This document shows, one piece after another, positions 43,356-52,543 of a stretch of DNA of 64,000 nt. Position numbers and translations under genes: made by a program. The notes under the pieces were generated by a model, which was not told the origin of the DNA, ran no database searches, and saw only the letters and a list, made by a program, of their open reading frames with translations. The stretch is from the NCBI GenBank assembly GCA_002215675.1, contig NGFH01000005.1, positions 124,001 to 188,000 of the forward strand. The letters are read 5' to 3'. Position 1 is the stretch's first letter, and the number at the start of each line of letters is the position of its first letter. This DNA comes from Bacteroidetes bacterium 2013_40CM_41_45 (GTDB taxonomy: Bacteria; Bacteroidota; Bacteroidia; AKYH767-A; 2013-40CM-41-45).

Positions 43356-45407
43356 CTAATGTTCGGGGTACTCGGTGCGGACGTGGTAAATGCTCATAAG
43401 CATCTTTATGAAAATCTTTTTTACATCAGAAATATCGCGCATCGTAATAGGGCAATTAATAAACTGTTCCTGAGCAACCTGGCTATTTATTATTTTTTCT
43501 ACCAGTGAGTCGATGGTTTGCTGGTCCACTTTTTTAAGGCTGCGCGAAGCGGCCTCAACAGAGTCGGCCATCATAAGTATGGCAGTCTCTTTTGAAAACG
43601 GCAGGGGCCCGGGATACCTGAATCGTTCTTCCTTTAGCTCTTCTTTCGGAAAATTTTTAAGAAACGATTGATAAAAATACTGGACAAACGTAGTGCCGTG
43701 GTGTGTCCTTATGAAATCAATAACCTGGTCGGGAACACCTTTCTTACGCGCAATCTCAATTCCTTTTATAACATGGCTGATGATGATACCCGCACTTTCC
43801 TCGAACGGCAAATCATCGTGAGGATTGTTTTGTGTGCTTAAGTTTTCGATATAATAAAGCGGCATCTCAATTTTTCCGATATCGTGATACAAAGCCCCTG
43901 CCCTCACCAGCAATGTATTCCCACCTACTTTGAAAGCCGCGGCCTCGGCAAGGTTGGCAACCTGCAGCGAATGTTGAAAAGTGCCGGGCGCCTTCAACGC
44001 AAGCTCGCGCAACAGAGGGCGGTTTGAATCTGCAAGCTCCATAAGCGACACATCGGAAAGAAAACTGAATATTTTTTCGAATAAAAATATCAATGGGAAT
44101 GCCGCCAGTGACAGTGCTGAACTGACAAATAACCATTTTATGGTTTCTGTTTCAACTTCATAAATATTTCCATGGTGAAGAATTGAAATACCTGAATACG
44201 TAATAAGATATGAAATGAAAATCAACCCCACCGTAATAAAAAATTGCGAACGGCTTCGGAGGTTTACTATGCTGAATGTTGCCGTCATTCCGGCGATAAC
44301 CTGGATGAACATATAATCATATCCGTCAGGAGCAATGAAGCTGATGATTAAAAGTGCAACAATAGAAGTGAACAGCGCTATCCGGGTGTCAAAAAAAGTT
44401 CTGACGATAATAGGGAGTATGCAAACCGGCGCAATGTAATGGCTGGGTACGTTAAGCTTGCGGAGCCAGACATACAGGTAACAGGTACCTACAATCTGAA
44501 GCATTAAAAAAAACACTTTCCGGTTTTCAGAAAAAATTTCCTGGCGGAACTGGGCAAGAAAAATAATAAGCATGGCAAGAGCTGCCGATACGATAATGAA
44601 ATGTCCGAACAAGACAGTAAGCCGGCTGGAAAAAGTAAGTTCCATGCTCTGCAGTTCGACCCGAAGCGAATGGAGTTTCTGAAATTTATCGTTGTCAACC
44701 AGTTCACCTTTGCGGATAATACTTTCTCCGGCTTGCACCATTCCGTGGGTGATTGAAATGTTTTCGAGCGCTTGTTTTTGAAATTGCTCCGTCTTGTTTT
44801 TATCGAAGAAAACATTGTGGGCAGTATGGTCTTCGAAAAGGTTTAACAATTTGTCTTTATGAGCGGGGAAACTTTTCTGTATCTCGTTTGCACAATATTC
44901 AAGAGCCATTTTTACAGTATACAAAGTGTTGATATCCCTGTCTTCGGCATAATTATTTTTCAGCACGGTTACTGTTGAAAAGCTCTGCATTTCCGGCTTT
45001 TCCGAAAACTGCATAATTCCTTTTTCATATACATTCGATAAAAGCAAAACGCAAAATTCAAGCTCACCCGGTGCGTGAGTTTTATTATCAGGAAATTGCA
45101 CTTGGTAGGCATCCTTAAAACCGGCTATTTTTTCTGCTGCAATTGTGGTATCCATTACAAACACAGGGTGAACGGATTTTTTGGCATCAATCCGCTCCTG
45201 CGTCAGTTCCGACTCCGATTTATAAATCGCAAAGTCAAACGGGGCAATAAGCGGTTCGTAGGGCCAGGGCTTGCCTTTGCGGATTTCGAAATTAAACTGC
45301 GTGTCGTAAGGAAGCGCAGCCACAATAAGCACCACAGAACCAAGAATAATAACGTATTTAAAAATTTCCTCGTGGTAGTTGCTAAGTAAGATGAAAAATT
45401 TCTTCAT
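43356..45407 (-). CDS. 7TM-HD cyclic-di-AMP phosphodiesterase family protein (PgpH-like)
   Basis: The ATG at 45407 gives 683 residues (MKKFFILLSNYHEEIFKYV); the frame is open further upstream but crosses into the thiolase promoter region. Architecture: TM1, an extracytoplasmic 7TMR-HDED domain (about 45-275), a block of seven TM helices (about 280-470) and a cytoplasmic HD domain with HDIGKIEMPLYYIEN and the upstream FQHSLQVANLAEAAA. In Gram-positives this PgpH/YqfF family hydrolyses c-di-AMP. The gene is divergent from the thiolase gene. Confidence 0.87.
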   Translation of the reverse strand: MKKFFILLSNYHEEIFKYVIILGSVVLIVAALPYDTQFNFEIRKGKPWPYEPLIAPFDFAIYKSESELTQERIDAKKSVHPVFVMDTTIAAEKIAGFKDAYQVQFPDNKTHAPGELEFCVLLLSNVYEKGIMQFSEKPEMQSFSTVTVLKNNYAEDRDINTLYTVKMALEYCANEIQKSFPAHKDKLLNLFEDHTAHNVFFDKNKTEQFQKQALENISITHGMVQAGESIIRKGELVDNDKFQKLHSLRVELQSMELTFSSRLTVLFGHFIIVSAALAMLIIFLAQFRQEIFSENRKVFFLMLQIVGTCYLYVWLRKLNVPSHYIAPVCILPIIVRTFFDTRIALFTSIVALLIISFIAPDGYDYMFIQVIAGMTATFSIVNLRSRSQFFITVGLIFISYLITYSGISILHHGNIYEVETETIKWLFVSSALSLAAFPLIFLFEKIFSFLSDVSLMELADSNRPLLRELALKAPGTFQHSLQVANLAEAAAFKVGGNTLLVRAGALYHDIGKIEMPLYYIENLSTQNNPHDDLPFEESAGIIISHVIKGIEIARKKGVPDQVIDFIRTHHGTTFVQYFYQSFLKNFPKEELKEERFRYPGPLPFSKETAILMMADSVEAASRSLKKVDQQTIDSLVEKIINSQVAQEQFINCPITMRDISDVKKIFIKMLMSIYHVRTEYPEH

Positions 45408-45463
45408 AGTCGGTGTGTAAATATCTGTAAAAAAACGGTCACGCATTCGCAGATTATTTCCTG

Positions 45464-45471
45464 TAACTTTG
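45464..45471 (+). promoter_or_regulatory. -7 box TAACTTTG for the thiolase gene
   Basis: Perfect TAnnTTTG ending 21 nt before the ATG at 45493; it marks the longer frame from 45469 as untranslated. Confidence 0.6.
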
Positions 45472-45492
45472 CAGCATAATTTAAATCGTTTT

Positions 45493-46671
45493 ATGAAAGA
45501 AGTATTTATAGTATCAGCCGTGCGTACACCCATAGGGAGCTTTGGCGGGGTGTTGTCCGGTTTTTCTGCAACACAATTAGGAGCCCAGGCCATCAAAGCT
45601 TCGCTGGAAAGAATATTCCTCCAATCATCGCATGTTCAGGAGGTTTTTATGGGAAATGTTTTATCGGCAAACCTCGGCCAGGCGCCGGTTACCCAAGCAA
45701 CCATTTTTGCAGGCATAACGCAGGCAATACCCGGCACAACCGTGAATAAAGTATGCGCCTCGGGGATGAAAGCGGTAATGTTTGGCGCACAAAGTATTTT
45801 ACTGGGAGACAATGATGTAGTTGTGGCGGGCGGAATGGAAAGCATGAGTAATGTTCCTTATTACCTGGATAAAGCGCGCAATGGTTATCGCCTTGGGCAC
45901 GGGACGGTGACGGACGGACTTGTGAAGGATGGCTTATGGGATGTGTACAACGATTATCACATGGGCAGCGCGGCAGAGCTTTGTGCAGCAGAATGTAAAA
46001 TATCGCGCGAGGAGCAGGATGCTTATGCCATTGAATCCTATAAGCGCAGCGCAGCAGCGTTTGCAGCCGGAAAATTTAAAAATGAAATTGTTCCTGTCAA
46101 GGTGGAACAGCGTGGTAAAGACCCTTTGTTGGTTTCAGAAGATGAGGACTATAAGAATGTAAAGTTTGAAAAGATACCTACGCTGAAGCCCGTCTTTAAG
46201 AAAGATGGAACAGTGACGGCTGCCAACGCTTCAAATCTGAATGATGGCGCAGCTGCTTTGGTTTTGATGAGCGGAGAAAAAATGAAAGAGCTTGGATTAA
46301 AGCCGTTGGCAAAAATTATTTCTTATGCTGATGCACAACTGGCTCCGGAGTGGTTCACAACGGCTCCTTCCAAAGCGATGCCGCGGGCTGCTGAAAAAGC
46401 CGGAATCAGCTTAAAGAATGTCGACTATTTTGAAATCAACGAAGCGTTTTCTGTAGTTTCCATAGTAAACAACAGGGAAATGTCGCTCGACCCAACGCGT
46501 GTAAACGTAAACGGAGGAGCCGTTTCTCTCGGGCATCCGCTTGGAGCTTCCGGGGCACGAATACTGACTACGCTTATTAATGTCCTGAAACAAAATAACG
46601 GAAAACTTGGCGCTGCTGGAATCTGTAACGGTGGCGGTGGCGCAAGCGCTATGATTATTGAGAACTGCTGA
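45493..46671 (+). CDS. Acetyl-CoA C-acyltransferase (thiolase)
   Basis: 392 residues from ATG 45493. All thiolase marks are present: the acylated Cys in [12 protein letters not shown] (about residue 88), NEAFSVVS near 318, [11 protein letters not shown] (catalytic His) near 348, and the second Cys in [12 protein letters not shown] near 380. It joins two acetyl-CoA or cleaves 3-ketoacyl-CoA. Biosynthetic (AtoB-like) or degradative use is not decided by context: no other beta-oxidation gene is near. The NlpC/P60 gene starts 7 nt downstream, so the two are probably co-transcribed although unrelated. Confidence 0.92.
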   Translation: MKEVFIVSAVRTPIGSFGGVLSGFSATQLGAQAIKASLERIFLQSSHVQEVFMGNVLSANLGQAPVTQATIFAGITQAIPGTTVNKVCASGMKAVMFGAQSILLGDNDVVVAGGMESMSNVPYYLDKARNGYRLGHGTVTDGLVKDGLWDVYNDYHMGSAAELCAAECKISREEQDAYAIESYKRSAAAFAAGKFKNEIVPVKVEQRGKDPLLVSEDEDYKNVKFEKIPTLKPVFKKDGTVTAANASNLNDGAAALVLMSGEKMKELGLKPLAKIISYADAQLAPEWFTTAPSKAMPRAAEKAGISLKNVDYFEINEAFSVVSIVNNREMSLDPTRVNVNGGAVSLGHPLGASGARILTTLINVLKQNNGKLGAAGICNGGGGASAMIIENC

Positions 46672-46678
46672 TACAAAA

Positions 46679-47452
46679 ATGGAATACGGCATTTCCCTTC
46701 TAAGTGTTATTCCGTTGCGCTCCGAACCATCGGACAAAAGCGAAATGGTTACACATGCTCTTTTTGGCGAACAGTTCGAAGTGATTGAAAAAAATGCGCA
46801 GTGGCGCAAGGTTCGCACTGCTTATGATAATTATGAGGGATGGACGGACGTAAAGCAAATTACTCCGCTTCCGGCAAAAGATTTTTTTGTGATGGCCGAT
46901 TCAGGGTATTCTGTAACACTTGATGTGGTGCAGATTATGGTATACAACCGCAACCACATGATTCCCGTCTTACTAGGTAGCTCACTGCCCGGATTCGTTG
47001 ACAAAAAATTTTCAATCAATGGAACCGATTATTTTTACGAAGGCAACGTGCGCAGTGGAAAAGTGACTGATAAAAAATCTGTTGTGGAAAATGCATACAT
47101 GTACCTGAATGCGCCTTACCTGTGGGGCGGGCGCTCGCCATTCGGGATTGATTGTTCGGGCTTTACGCAGATGGTTTACAAGCTCTGCGGAATGAAAATA
47201 AGACGCGATGCAGCCCAGCAAGCCGAGGAAGGCAAAACGGTTCACTTACTTGAAGAAGCACAGCCGGGCGATATTGCTTTCTTTGATAATGAGGAAGGGC
47301 GAATTGTGCACTGCGGTATTGTTCTTCCCGGGGAGCGGATCATTCATGCCAGCGGCAGGGTACGTATTGACCGCCTCGATCATCATGGCATTTACAATAC
47401 CGACACAAAAAAATATTCACATCACCTTCGCCTGGTGAAAAGAATTTTTTAG
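46679..47452 (+). CDS. NlpC/P60 family cell-wall peptidase with SH3-like domains
   Basis: 257 residues from ATG 46679. Residues 1-120 hold two SH3-like segments (VIPLRSEPSDKSEMVTHALFGE, then VTLDVVQIMVYNRNHMIPVLLG). The C40 peptidase domain follows: YLWGGRSPFGIDCSGFTQMVY with the catalytic Cys, HCGIVLPGERIIHASGRV with the His. It should cut the gamma-D-Glu-diamino acid bond in muropeptides. There is no signal peptide, so it may act on recycled muropeptides in the cytoplasm, as dipeptidyl-peptidase VI-like enzymes do. It is in a tight pair with the thiolase gene. Confidence 0.88.
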   Translation: MEYGISLLSVIPLRSEPSDKSEMVTHALFGEQFEVIEKNAQWRKVRTAYDNYEGWTDVKQITPLPAKDFFVMADSGYSVTLDVVQIMVYNRNHMIPVLLGSSLPGFVDKKFSINGTDYFYEGNVRSGKVTDKKSVVENAYMYLNAPYLWGGRSPFGIDCSGFTQMVYKLCGMKIRRDAAQQAEEGKTVHLLEEAQPGDIAFFDNEEGRIVHCGIVLPGERIIHASGRVRIDRLDHHGIYNTDTKKYSHHLRLVKRIF

Positions 47453-47478
47453 ATAACCGTTCTTAAAAAATAGTACTC

Positions 47479-48147
47479 ATGAAAAAGAATTTAATGTTTC
47501 TCTTTTTGCTGATTAGTTTTCAAATCCATTCGCAGGTCATTAATAATATTTATTCTGTCCCTGCTAATCCCTCCACTTCAGATTTTGTTTACATGCTGGT
47601 AGATTGTCAATTTACAAGCTCCGGTTGCAGCGCGCATACACAGGGATATTCTTTTATCACTGCAAACAGCATCGGTGCGTGGGCGCTTCACTGCCTGGGC
47701 CCGTTGGCAACTATATGCAACTATTCCGACACTTTTCCGCTGGGAATATTACCAATGGGCAATTATACTTTCTCATTTCAACTGGATGAAGGTCATGGCG
47801 GACCACCCTGCACTCCGGGAATTGCGCCCGGCCCCAGTGACTCATATCCATTTACGGTTTCACTTCCTACTTCAGCAGAAGAAATTGAAAAAGTTGAATT
47901 CAACATTTATCCTAATCCCGCTTCTGATAAATTAAAAATTAATCCCGATGCCTCGGGATCAGAATTAAAAATTGAAGCTGTAAAGATTTATAATATGATT
48001 GGTGAAGAATTCTTTAGCCAAAAGCTAATGGCAAACGGCCAACAGCAAGTTGTGATTGATATTTCAAAGCTTTCTCCGGGGATGTATGTTGCCGAGCTGA
48101 AGGCGGGAGAAAAATCTTCAAGGAAAATGTTTTCGGTTCAGCGCTAG
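47479..48147 (+). CDS. Small T9SS-secreted protein
   Basis: 222 residues. Signal peptide MKKNLMFLFLLISFQIHSQ. Residues 20-130 form an unrecognised beta-domain with four Cys (YMLVDCQFTSSGCSAHTQGY, LHCLGPLATICNYSDTF) and a Gly/Pro-rich loop with a fifth (GHGGPPCTPGIAPGPSDSYP). Residues about 140-222 are a T9SS type A sorting domain (EFNIYPNPASDKLKINPD, KIYNMIGEEFFSQ, LSPGMYVAEL, SSRKMFSVQR). It is secreted or surface-attached; function unknown. It starts 26 nt after the NlpC/P60 gene. Confidence 0.85.
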   Translation: MKKNLMFLFLLISFQIHSQVINNIYSVPANPSTSDFVYMLVDCQFTSSGCSAHTQGYSFITANSIGAWALHCLGPLATICNYSDTFPLGILPMGNYTFSFQLDEGHGGPPCTPGIAPGPSDSYPFTVSLPTSAEEIEKVEFNIYPNPASDKLKINPDASGSELKIEAVKIYNMIGEEFFSQKLMANGQQQVVIDISKLSPGMYVAELKAGEKSSRKMFSVQR

Positions 48148-48159
48148 AAACGAAAACGG

Positions 48160-49113
48160 TTACTTTAGCAAAAAGTTTTTTATGTAATCTCTTACTCCAT
48201 TTTCAAGGGAGATGAACGGCTTATCGTAGCCGATGCTCCTTAGTTTTTCCATTTTTGCCTCGGTAAAATACTGGTATGTGTCTCGAATGTCAGCAGGAGT
48301 GTCTATAAATTCAATGTTCGCTTTTTTATCCATGGAAATAAAAACATTCTGAACCAAATCAATAAATGTTCTCGCCTTTCCCGTACCCAGGTTATATATG
48401 CCTGAATTTTTACGGTGCTGCATCAGGAAAAAACAAACATCAACAGCATCCTTCACATAAATAAAATCCCGAAGCTGCTCGCCATCTTTATATTTTGGAT
48501 TATGCGAGTGGAACAATTTCATTTTTCCCGTTTCCTTTATTTGATTGAACGCGTGAAAAACCACCGAAGCCATTCTGCCTTTGTGATATTCATTAGGGCC
48601 GTATACATTAAAAAATTTAAGCCCTGCCCAGAAGTAGGGCTCGCGCTCCTGTTTCAGTGCCCATTTATCAAATTCATTTTTTGATTCTCCGTATGGGTTA
48701 AGCGGCTTCAGCTTTTCGATGAGTATGTGTGTATCATCATATCCATTTTCTCCCGCTCCATACGTTGCCGCAGAAGAGGCGTAGACAAGAGGTAGTCCAA
48801 ATTCCACACAAGCATTCCAAACCGATTTGGTATAATTAAGATTTAATTTATCGAAAACGGATTTGTCAAATTCTGTAGTGTCAGTTCTGGCACCTAAATG
48901 AAATACAAACTGAACCAACCTGTGATTTTGTTTTAACCATTCAATAAAATTATCGCGATGAATTTTTGCAGTAAACTTTTTTCCCTCCAGGTTCCTGTTC
49001 TTTTTTTCATTTGAAAAATCATCAACAAGTATCAAGTCAACATATCGTTCGTTGTTCAGCTTTTCAACCAAACAACTTCCTATGAAACCGGCAGCGCCGG
49101 TGATGATAATCAT
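48160..49113 (-). CDS. hldD: ADP-L-glycero-D-manno-heptose 6-epimerase
   Basis: 317 residues. Rossmann motif ITGAAGFIGSCLVEKL at the start, the family-specific DDFS element (LILVDDFSNEKK), HLGARTDTTE, catalytic Tyr/Lys in NPYGESKNEFD, FNVYGPNEYHKGRMASV and QLRDFIYVKD. It makes ADP-L-glycero-beta-D-manno-heptose for the LPS inner core. The start overlaps the stop of mqnD by 4 nt (ATGA), so it is translationally coupled to a menaquinone gene with no metabolic link; it is the last gene of the mqnB-mqnD-hldD unit. Confidence 0.88.
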   Translation of the reverse strand: MIIITGAAGFIGSCLVEKLNNERYVDLILVDDFSNEKKNRNLEGKKFTAKIHRDNFIEWLKQNHRLVQFVFHLGARTDTTEFDKSVFDKLNLNYTKSVWNACVEFGLPLVYASSAATYGAGENGYDDTHILIEKLKPLNPYGESKNEFDKWALKQEREPYFWAGLKFFNVYGPNEYHKGRMASVVFHAFNQIKETGKMKLFHSHNPKYKDGEQLRDFIYVKDAVDVCFFLMQHRKNSGIYNLGTGKARTFIDLVQNVFISMDKKANIEFIDTPADIRDTYQYFTEAKMEKLRSIGYDKPFISLENGVRDYIKNFLLK

Positions 49114-49979
49114 GCGTGAACTGTTGTATTCAAAAAAATATTTCCGGGAATGGAATGGATAATCCCGAATTGTAATGCTTTATCAAAAAATATTTCAATT
49201 GCTTTTCGCCCACCCGTTCCTAAATCAACAGAGTGCCCGTTCACATATAAAGCAATATGTTTTTTTCTCACTTCTTCGTCCATTTCCTGCGCGTGCTGTT
49301 TTACATAATCGTAGCTCGAACCGGGGTTTGCCATTGCGAATTCAACACTTCTCCGCACCACACGGTTTATTTTTTCCTTCGTTTCATCGGGCAGGTTTCT
49401 TCTCACTGCAATTCCACCGAGCGGTATAGGCTGACCCGTTTCTTTTTCCCAAAGTTCTCCAAGGTCGCATATTTTTTTTAACCCCCTGCTTTCATACGTA
49501 AACCTGTTTTCATGAATAATAACTCCTGCATCTACTTTGCCCGAGAGAACAGCGTCCTCTATTTTAGAAAAAACCATTTCGGTTTTATAAGGCACCTGCG
49601 GAAAGAAAAATGAAAAAAGAAAATTGGCGGTGGTGTTCATTCCCGGAATAGCTACCATACCCGTAGTTTGTGGTTTATAACTTTCGCTTTTTGAAACAAG
49701 CAACGGCCCCACTCCATTTCCGAGTGCGCTTCCTGAATCAAGAAGTTGATATTTGTCTGTGATTTTTGTAAACGCAGCAAAGCTTACTTTGATGACATCA
49801 GCATCTCCCCGAAGGCTGCGTTGATTCAATGCTTCCACATCTTCCATTACAATATCAAATTGCAACCCTTCTGTATCTACCTTACCATGAACTAAAGCAT
49901 CAAACATAAAAGTGTCGTTTGGGCAGGGAGAAAAGCCGAACGTTAGTTTGTTGTCTGTCGTTTGTCGTTTGTCGTTCAT
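49110..49979 (-). CDS. mqnD: 1,4-dihydroxy-6-naphthoate synthase (menaquinone, futalosine pathway)
   Basis: 289 residues. LTFGFSPCPNDTFMFDALVH is the MqnD signature, with KVSFAAFTKI, LGNGVGPLLVSKSE, GMNTTANFLFSFFFP and DAGVIIHENRFTY further on; the fold is a periplasmic-binding-protein type used in the cytoplasm. It converts cyclic dehypoxanthine futalosine to 1,4-dihydroxy-6-naphthoate. The first ten codons (NDKRQTTDNK) are extra to the usual start and lie over a 7-bp repeat (49957-49977). The gene follows mqnB and overlaps hldD by 4 nt. Confidence 0.9.
   Translation of the reverse strand: MNDKRQTTDNKLTFGFSPCPNDTFMFDALVHGKVDTEGLQFDIVMEDVEALNQRSLRGDADVIKVSFAAFTKITDKYQLLDSGSALGNGVGPLLVSKSESYKPQTTGMVAIPGMNTTANFLFSFFFPQVPYKTEMVFSKIEDAVLSGKVDAGVIIHENRFTYESRGLKKICDLGELWEKETGQPIPLGGIAVRRNLPDETKEKINRVVRRSVEFAMANPGSSYDYVKQHAQEMDEEVRKKHIALYVNGHSVDLGTGGRKAIEIFFDKALQFGIIHSIPGNIFLNTTVHA
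49957..49977. repeat. Heptamer micro-array, GTCGTTY x3, over the mqnD start
   Basis: Units GTCGTTT, GTCGTTT and GTCGTTC end at the first base of the mqnD start codon (CAT on the plus strand at 49977-49979), so the repeat is translated as the N-terminal extension of MqnD. Confidence 0.6.
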
Positions 49980-49997
49980 AAAATAAAATCAACCATT

Positions 49998-50648
49998 TTA
50001 TGTCCCCTTGAGAAAATCAAAAGTCACTTCCGTAAGGTTTTTTAATGCAAGCGGAATGTTCCACTTTTTTTTATCTCTAATCCCTGCAGCATTTGAAACC
50101 GCCCGCAGCTGAACACATGGAATCTTTTCGAGCATGCAAACATAAAAAAATGCTGCGCCTTCCATACTTTCTATACCAGGATTAAATTTTCGTGCTGCTG
50201 TTTTCAAATTTCTGCTATTGTCGTGAAGCGTATTTACTGTGATAGAGCTTACGCGATTTATATGTTTCAAAGACGGGTGCCTTTTTGCCCATGCATTAAG
50301 AAGTTTTTCGTCCCGGAAAGGAAACTGATTTTTTTTATGCAATCCTATTTCAGCAAGCGTAAGGAAATTATTTCGACTTTTCGCTCCCAAATCTGCAAAA
50401 CGATCGCTGACGACATTTACAACTTTGCCAATTGGGATTTCTTTTCTAAAACTTCCCGCAAGGCCTATGTTAACGGCTATATCATATTTATTTTTATAAA
50501 TATTTTTTACAAGATGATATGCAGTTGCAGTCATCCCCACACCTGTTACCAGGAAATCTAACTTTTTTTTGAGCGCAGAATTTTTCGTTACTGCCTTTTT
50601 TAGCGGTTCAAGTTCCATTTCTGTTGCAGCGGCAATAAGTATTTTCAC
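49998..50648 (-). CDS. mqnB: Futalosine hydrolase
   Basis: 216 residues from a GTG. It belongs to the nucleoside phosphorylase fold: MKILIAAATEMELEPLKK, VNIGLAGSFRKEIPIG, ESMEGAAFFYVCMLEKIPCVQLRAVSNAAG with the substrate-binding Glu/Met/Glu and catalytic Asp region (SNAAGIRDKKKWNI). The VSNAAG end is typical of futalosine hydrolases rather than MTA/SAH nucleosidases. It removes hypoxanthine from futalosine. It is first in the mqnB-mqnD-hldD unit, with promoter-like TACCTTTA just upstream. Confidence 0.87.
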   Translation of the reverse strand: MKILIAAATEMELEPLKKAVTKNSALKKKLDFLVTGVGMTATAYHLVKNIYKNKYDIAVNIGLAGSFRKEIPIGKVVNVVSDRFADLGAKSRNNFLTLAEIGLHKKNQFPFRDEKLLNAWAKRHPSLKHINRVSSITVNTLHDNSRNLKTAARKFNPGIESMEGAAFFYVCMLEKIPCVQLRAVSNAAGIRDKKKWNIPLALKNLTEVTFDFLKGT

Positions 50649-50681
50649 GGGATAAAGGTAAAGGTACTACGGAAATCAGCT

Positions 50682-52517
50682 CTAAAAATCCTGATGCCTT
50701 TTAATTCCGCTAAACTGAAGTGAGAAATTATCCAGCAGAAAAGATTCCTCCTGGGGATTCCACAAATAAATCCTTATCGCATCACCGGGCGAATTAAGTG
50801 GCGGTAAGTCTAACGTATATTTTTTTTCCCTCCATTTTCCGGGTTCAGTTACGCGAAGTTCATTAATTCTGAAAGTATAATAATACATCAAGCTATCACC
50901 TTTATTTTTATATTCCACCGCAAACCTCGCCTCAGAACATTGAATGGGATTGGCAAAATTAATTTCAAAACTGGTTGTAAGAAAATATCTCCGGTACATG
51001 GATAAGTCATTGCCGGTTACTTGGTAAAGGGTACAAAATTCTCTGCCGGAATAGTCACATACGTGTGAATTTATTTCTTTATTAAAAATTATAGTATCAC
51101 TGCTCCAGCCGGCATATTCTTTCTCATAGTCATTTACCGTTATAAATATCTCTTCCAATTTATTTTCAGGATAGGGAGGTATATCCTCATTGCCTCCAAA
51201 GCAACCGGGAGAAAAATTCATGAAACTGTATTTATACTTTTCATAATTCATTCCGTCCGCAGAGAGCATCCCGTTTTTGTACTGGTAATTCTGAAGTTGG
51301 TTGAAGGCGAGAAAGGCCATAGCGGGTATCGCAAAAAATAATTTCGCTTTTGAGTGCATCCCGAAATGAACCGTATAAGCAACCGGAATAACAAGTACGG
51401 AATAATAATCAACCAGCGGGCGCATGCCGAATGAATCTCCATAGTACCAATTCCACCATGAGGACGTAACATAAATAGCAGGAATAAAAAACAAAAAGAA
51501 TAAAAGAGCTTCATGGGTGATTTTGCGCAACTGAACTACGAAAAAAATAACAGCAAAAAAGAAAAGAGGCGTGTAAATAAAAAATCCTTTTCTGAAACCG
51601 AATAAAATATCGTACAGATGTGGCTTTAAAAAATAAAACCCTTCGTCCTTATAACCCCAGACAAAAAACTTTCCTGATTGCAGGTACCACAGCAACGGTT
51701 GAATAAAAACAACTGCGAGAAAAATTATTACAGCTATCATCAATGCTTTTTTCCCTCCTGAAAGATGAATGATTCGTTCCCTTAACTTATAAAAAGAATC
51801 ACATAAAAACGGCAAAGCTGTCAGGCATACAATATTTACGGGACGGATTAAAACAACAAGCCCGAGAGCCAGGGCTGCAAGAAATAAATCACGTCTTCCC
51901 GTACCGCAAACAACCATGTAAAAGAAGCAAGCCATAGCCGCAAAGGAATAAATGTGCGACATGGACGGTTCTATTGCAACATATGTAAAAAGATTTGTTC
52001 CGAATGCCAGCAAAAAAATGGTGGTGGCCGTTTCTATCTCTGAAAATTTAAGATGCAGGAGAATTTTTCGCACAAAAAACAATCCGACTACACAATAAAA
52101 CATAGCAGCAAGTCCCGTAAAAAACTGGAAAGGCTGAGAAGCTCCGTCTATCGGAGAGCCTGTCAAAAAACAATAGGCACATGCGCTAAAGAAAAAAGGG
52201 GCAAGCAGAATGGCGGTGCCTGCAAAATATTTATTGACACCTCTTCCTGAAAATTCTATAATGAATCTTGAATCGGGTTTTTGCCTAGTAAAATTGTTTT
52301 CAATAAAAATACTCTGCAGGTAGCGATAAAATCCTTTTCCATCACCTTCTATAATGTAGTATCTATCGCTTGCATGTCTCCATGAATAGAACCATGCTGA
52401 AACGAAAATGAGAAAAGCGCAAATCCAAAATAACACCGCGCTTGGCGCCGTCTTACCGGGCGTTACTATTTGAAAGGGGCTAATTTCTTTTTCGCCAAAG
52501 CTAAAGTTTAAACGCAT
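50682..52517 (-). CDS. Multi-pass membrane protein, probable GT-C type glycosyltransferase
   Basis: 611 residues, ATG 52517. About 10-11 TM helices occupy residues 28-415, then a C-terminal extracytoplasmic beta-rich domain (about 430-611) like a carbohydrate-binding or jelly-roll module (ITVNDYEKEYAGW, FLLDNFSLQFSG). The first loop has YIIEGDGKGFYRYLQSIF, reminiscent of the acidic first loop of GT-C enzymes that use polyprenyl-phosphate sugars. Family not identified; O-mannosyl or arabinosyl transferases are relatives to consider. It is divergent from the queD-like gene, whose -7 box adjoins this start codon. Confidence 0.65.
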   Translation of the reverse strand: MRLNFSFGEKEISPFQIVTPGKTAPSAVLFWICAFLIFVSAWFYSWRHASDRYYIIEGDGKGFYRYLQSIFIENNFTRQKPDSRFIIEFSGRGVNKYFAGTAILLAPFFFSACAYCFLTGSPIDGASQPFQFFTGLAAMFYCVVGLFFVRKILLHLKFSEIETATTIFLLAFGTNLFTYVAIEPSMSHIYSFAAMACFFYMVVCGTGRRDLFLAALALGLVVLIRPVNIVCLTALPFLCDSFYKLRERIIHLSGGKKALMIAVIIFLAVVFIQPLLWYLQSGKFFVWGYKDEGFYFLKPHLYDILFGFRKGFFIYTPLFFFAVIFFVVQLRKITHEALLFFLFFIPAIYVTSSWWNWYYGDSFGMRPLVDYYSVLVIPVAYTVHFGMHSKAKLFFAIPAMAFLAFNQLQNYQYKNGMLSADGMNYEKYKYSFMNFSPGCFGGNEDIPPYPENKLEEIFITVNDYEKEYAGWSSDTIIFNKEINSHVCDYSGREFCTLYQVTGNDLSMYRRYFLTTSFEINFANPIQCSEARFAVEYKNKGDSLMYYYTFRINELRVTEPGKWREKKYTLDLPPLNSPGDAIRIYLWNPQEESFLLDNFSLQFSGIKRHQDF

Positions 52518-52525
52518 TATCTTTG
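52518..52525 (+). promoter_or_regulatory. -7 box TATCTTTG for the queD-like gene
   Basis: Perfect TAnnTTTG ending 18 nt before ATG 52544, placed directly against the start codon of the divergent membrane-protein gene (52517). It shows the start at 52523 is not used. Confidence 0.6.
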
Positions 52526-52543
52526 CCGCCTCTTAGAACAATT

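Noticed and set aside
43356-45596. Longer 746-aa start for the 7TM-HD protein
   Set aside because: The extra N-terminal 63 residues overlap the thiolase start and its promoter and are unlike the family; ATG 45407 starts at the expected first TM.
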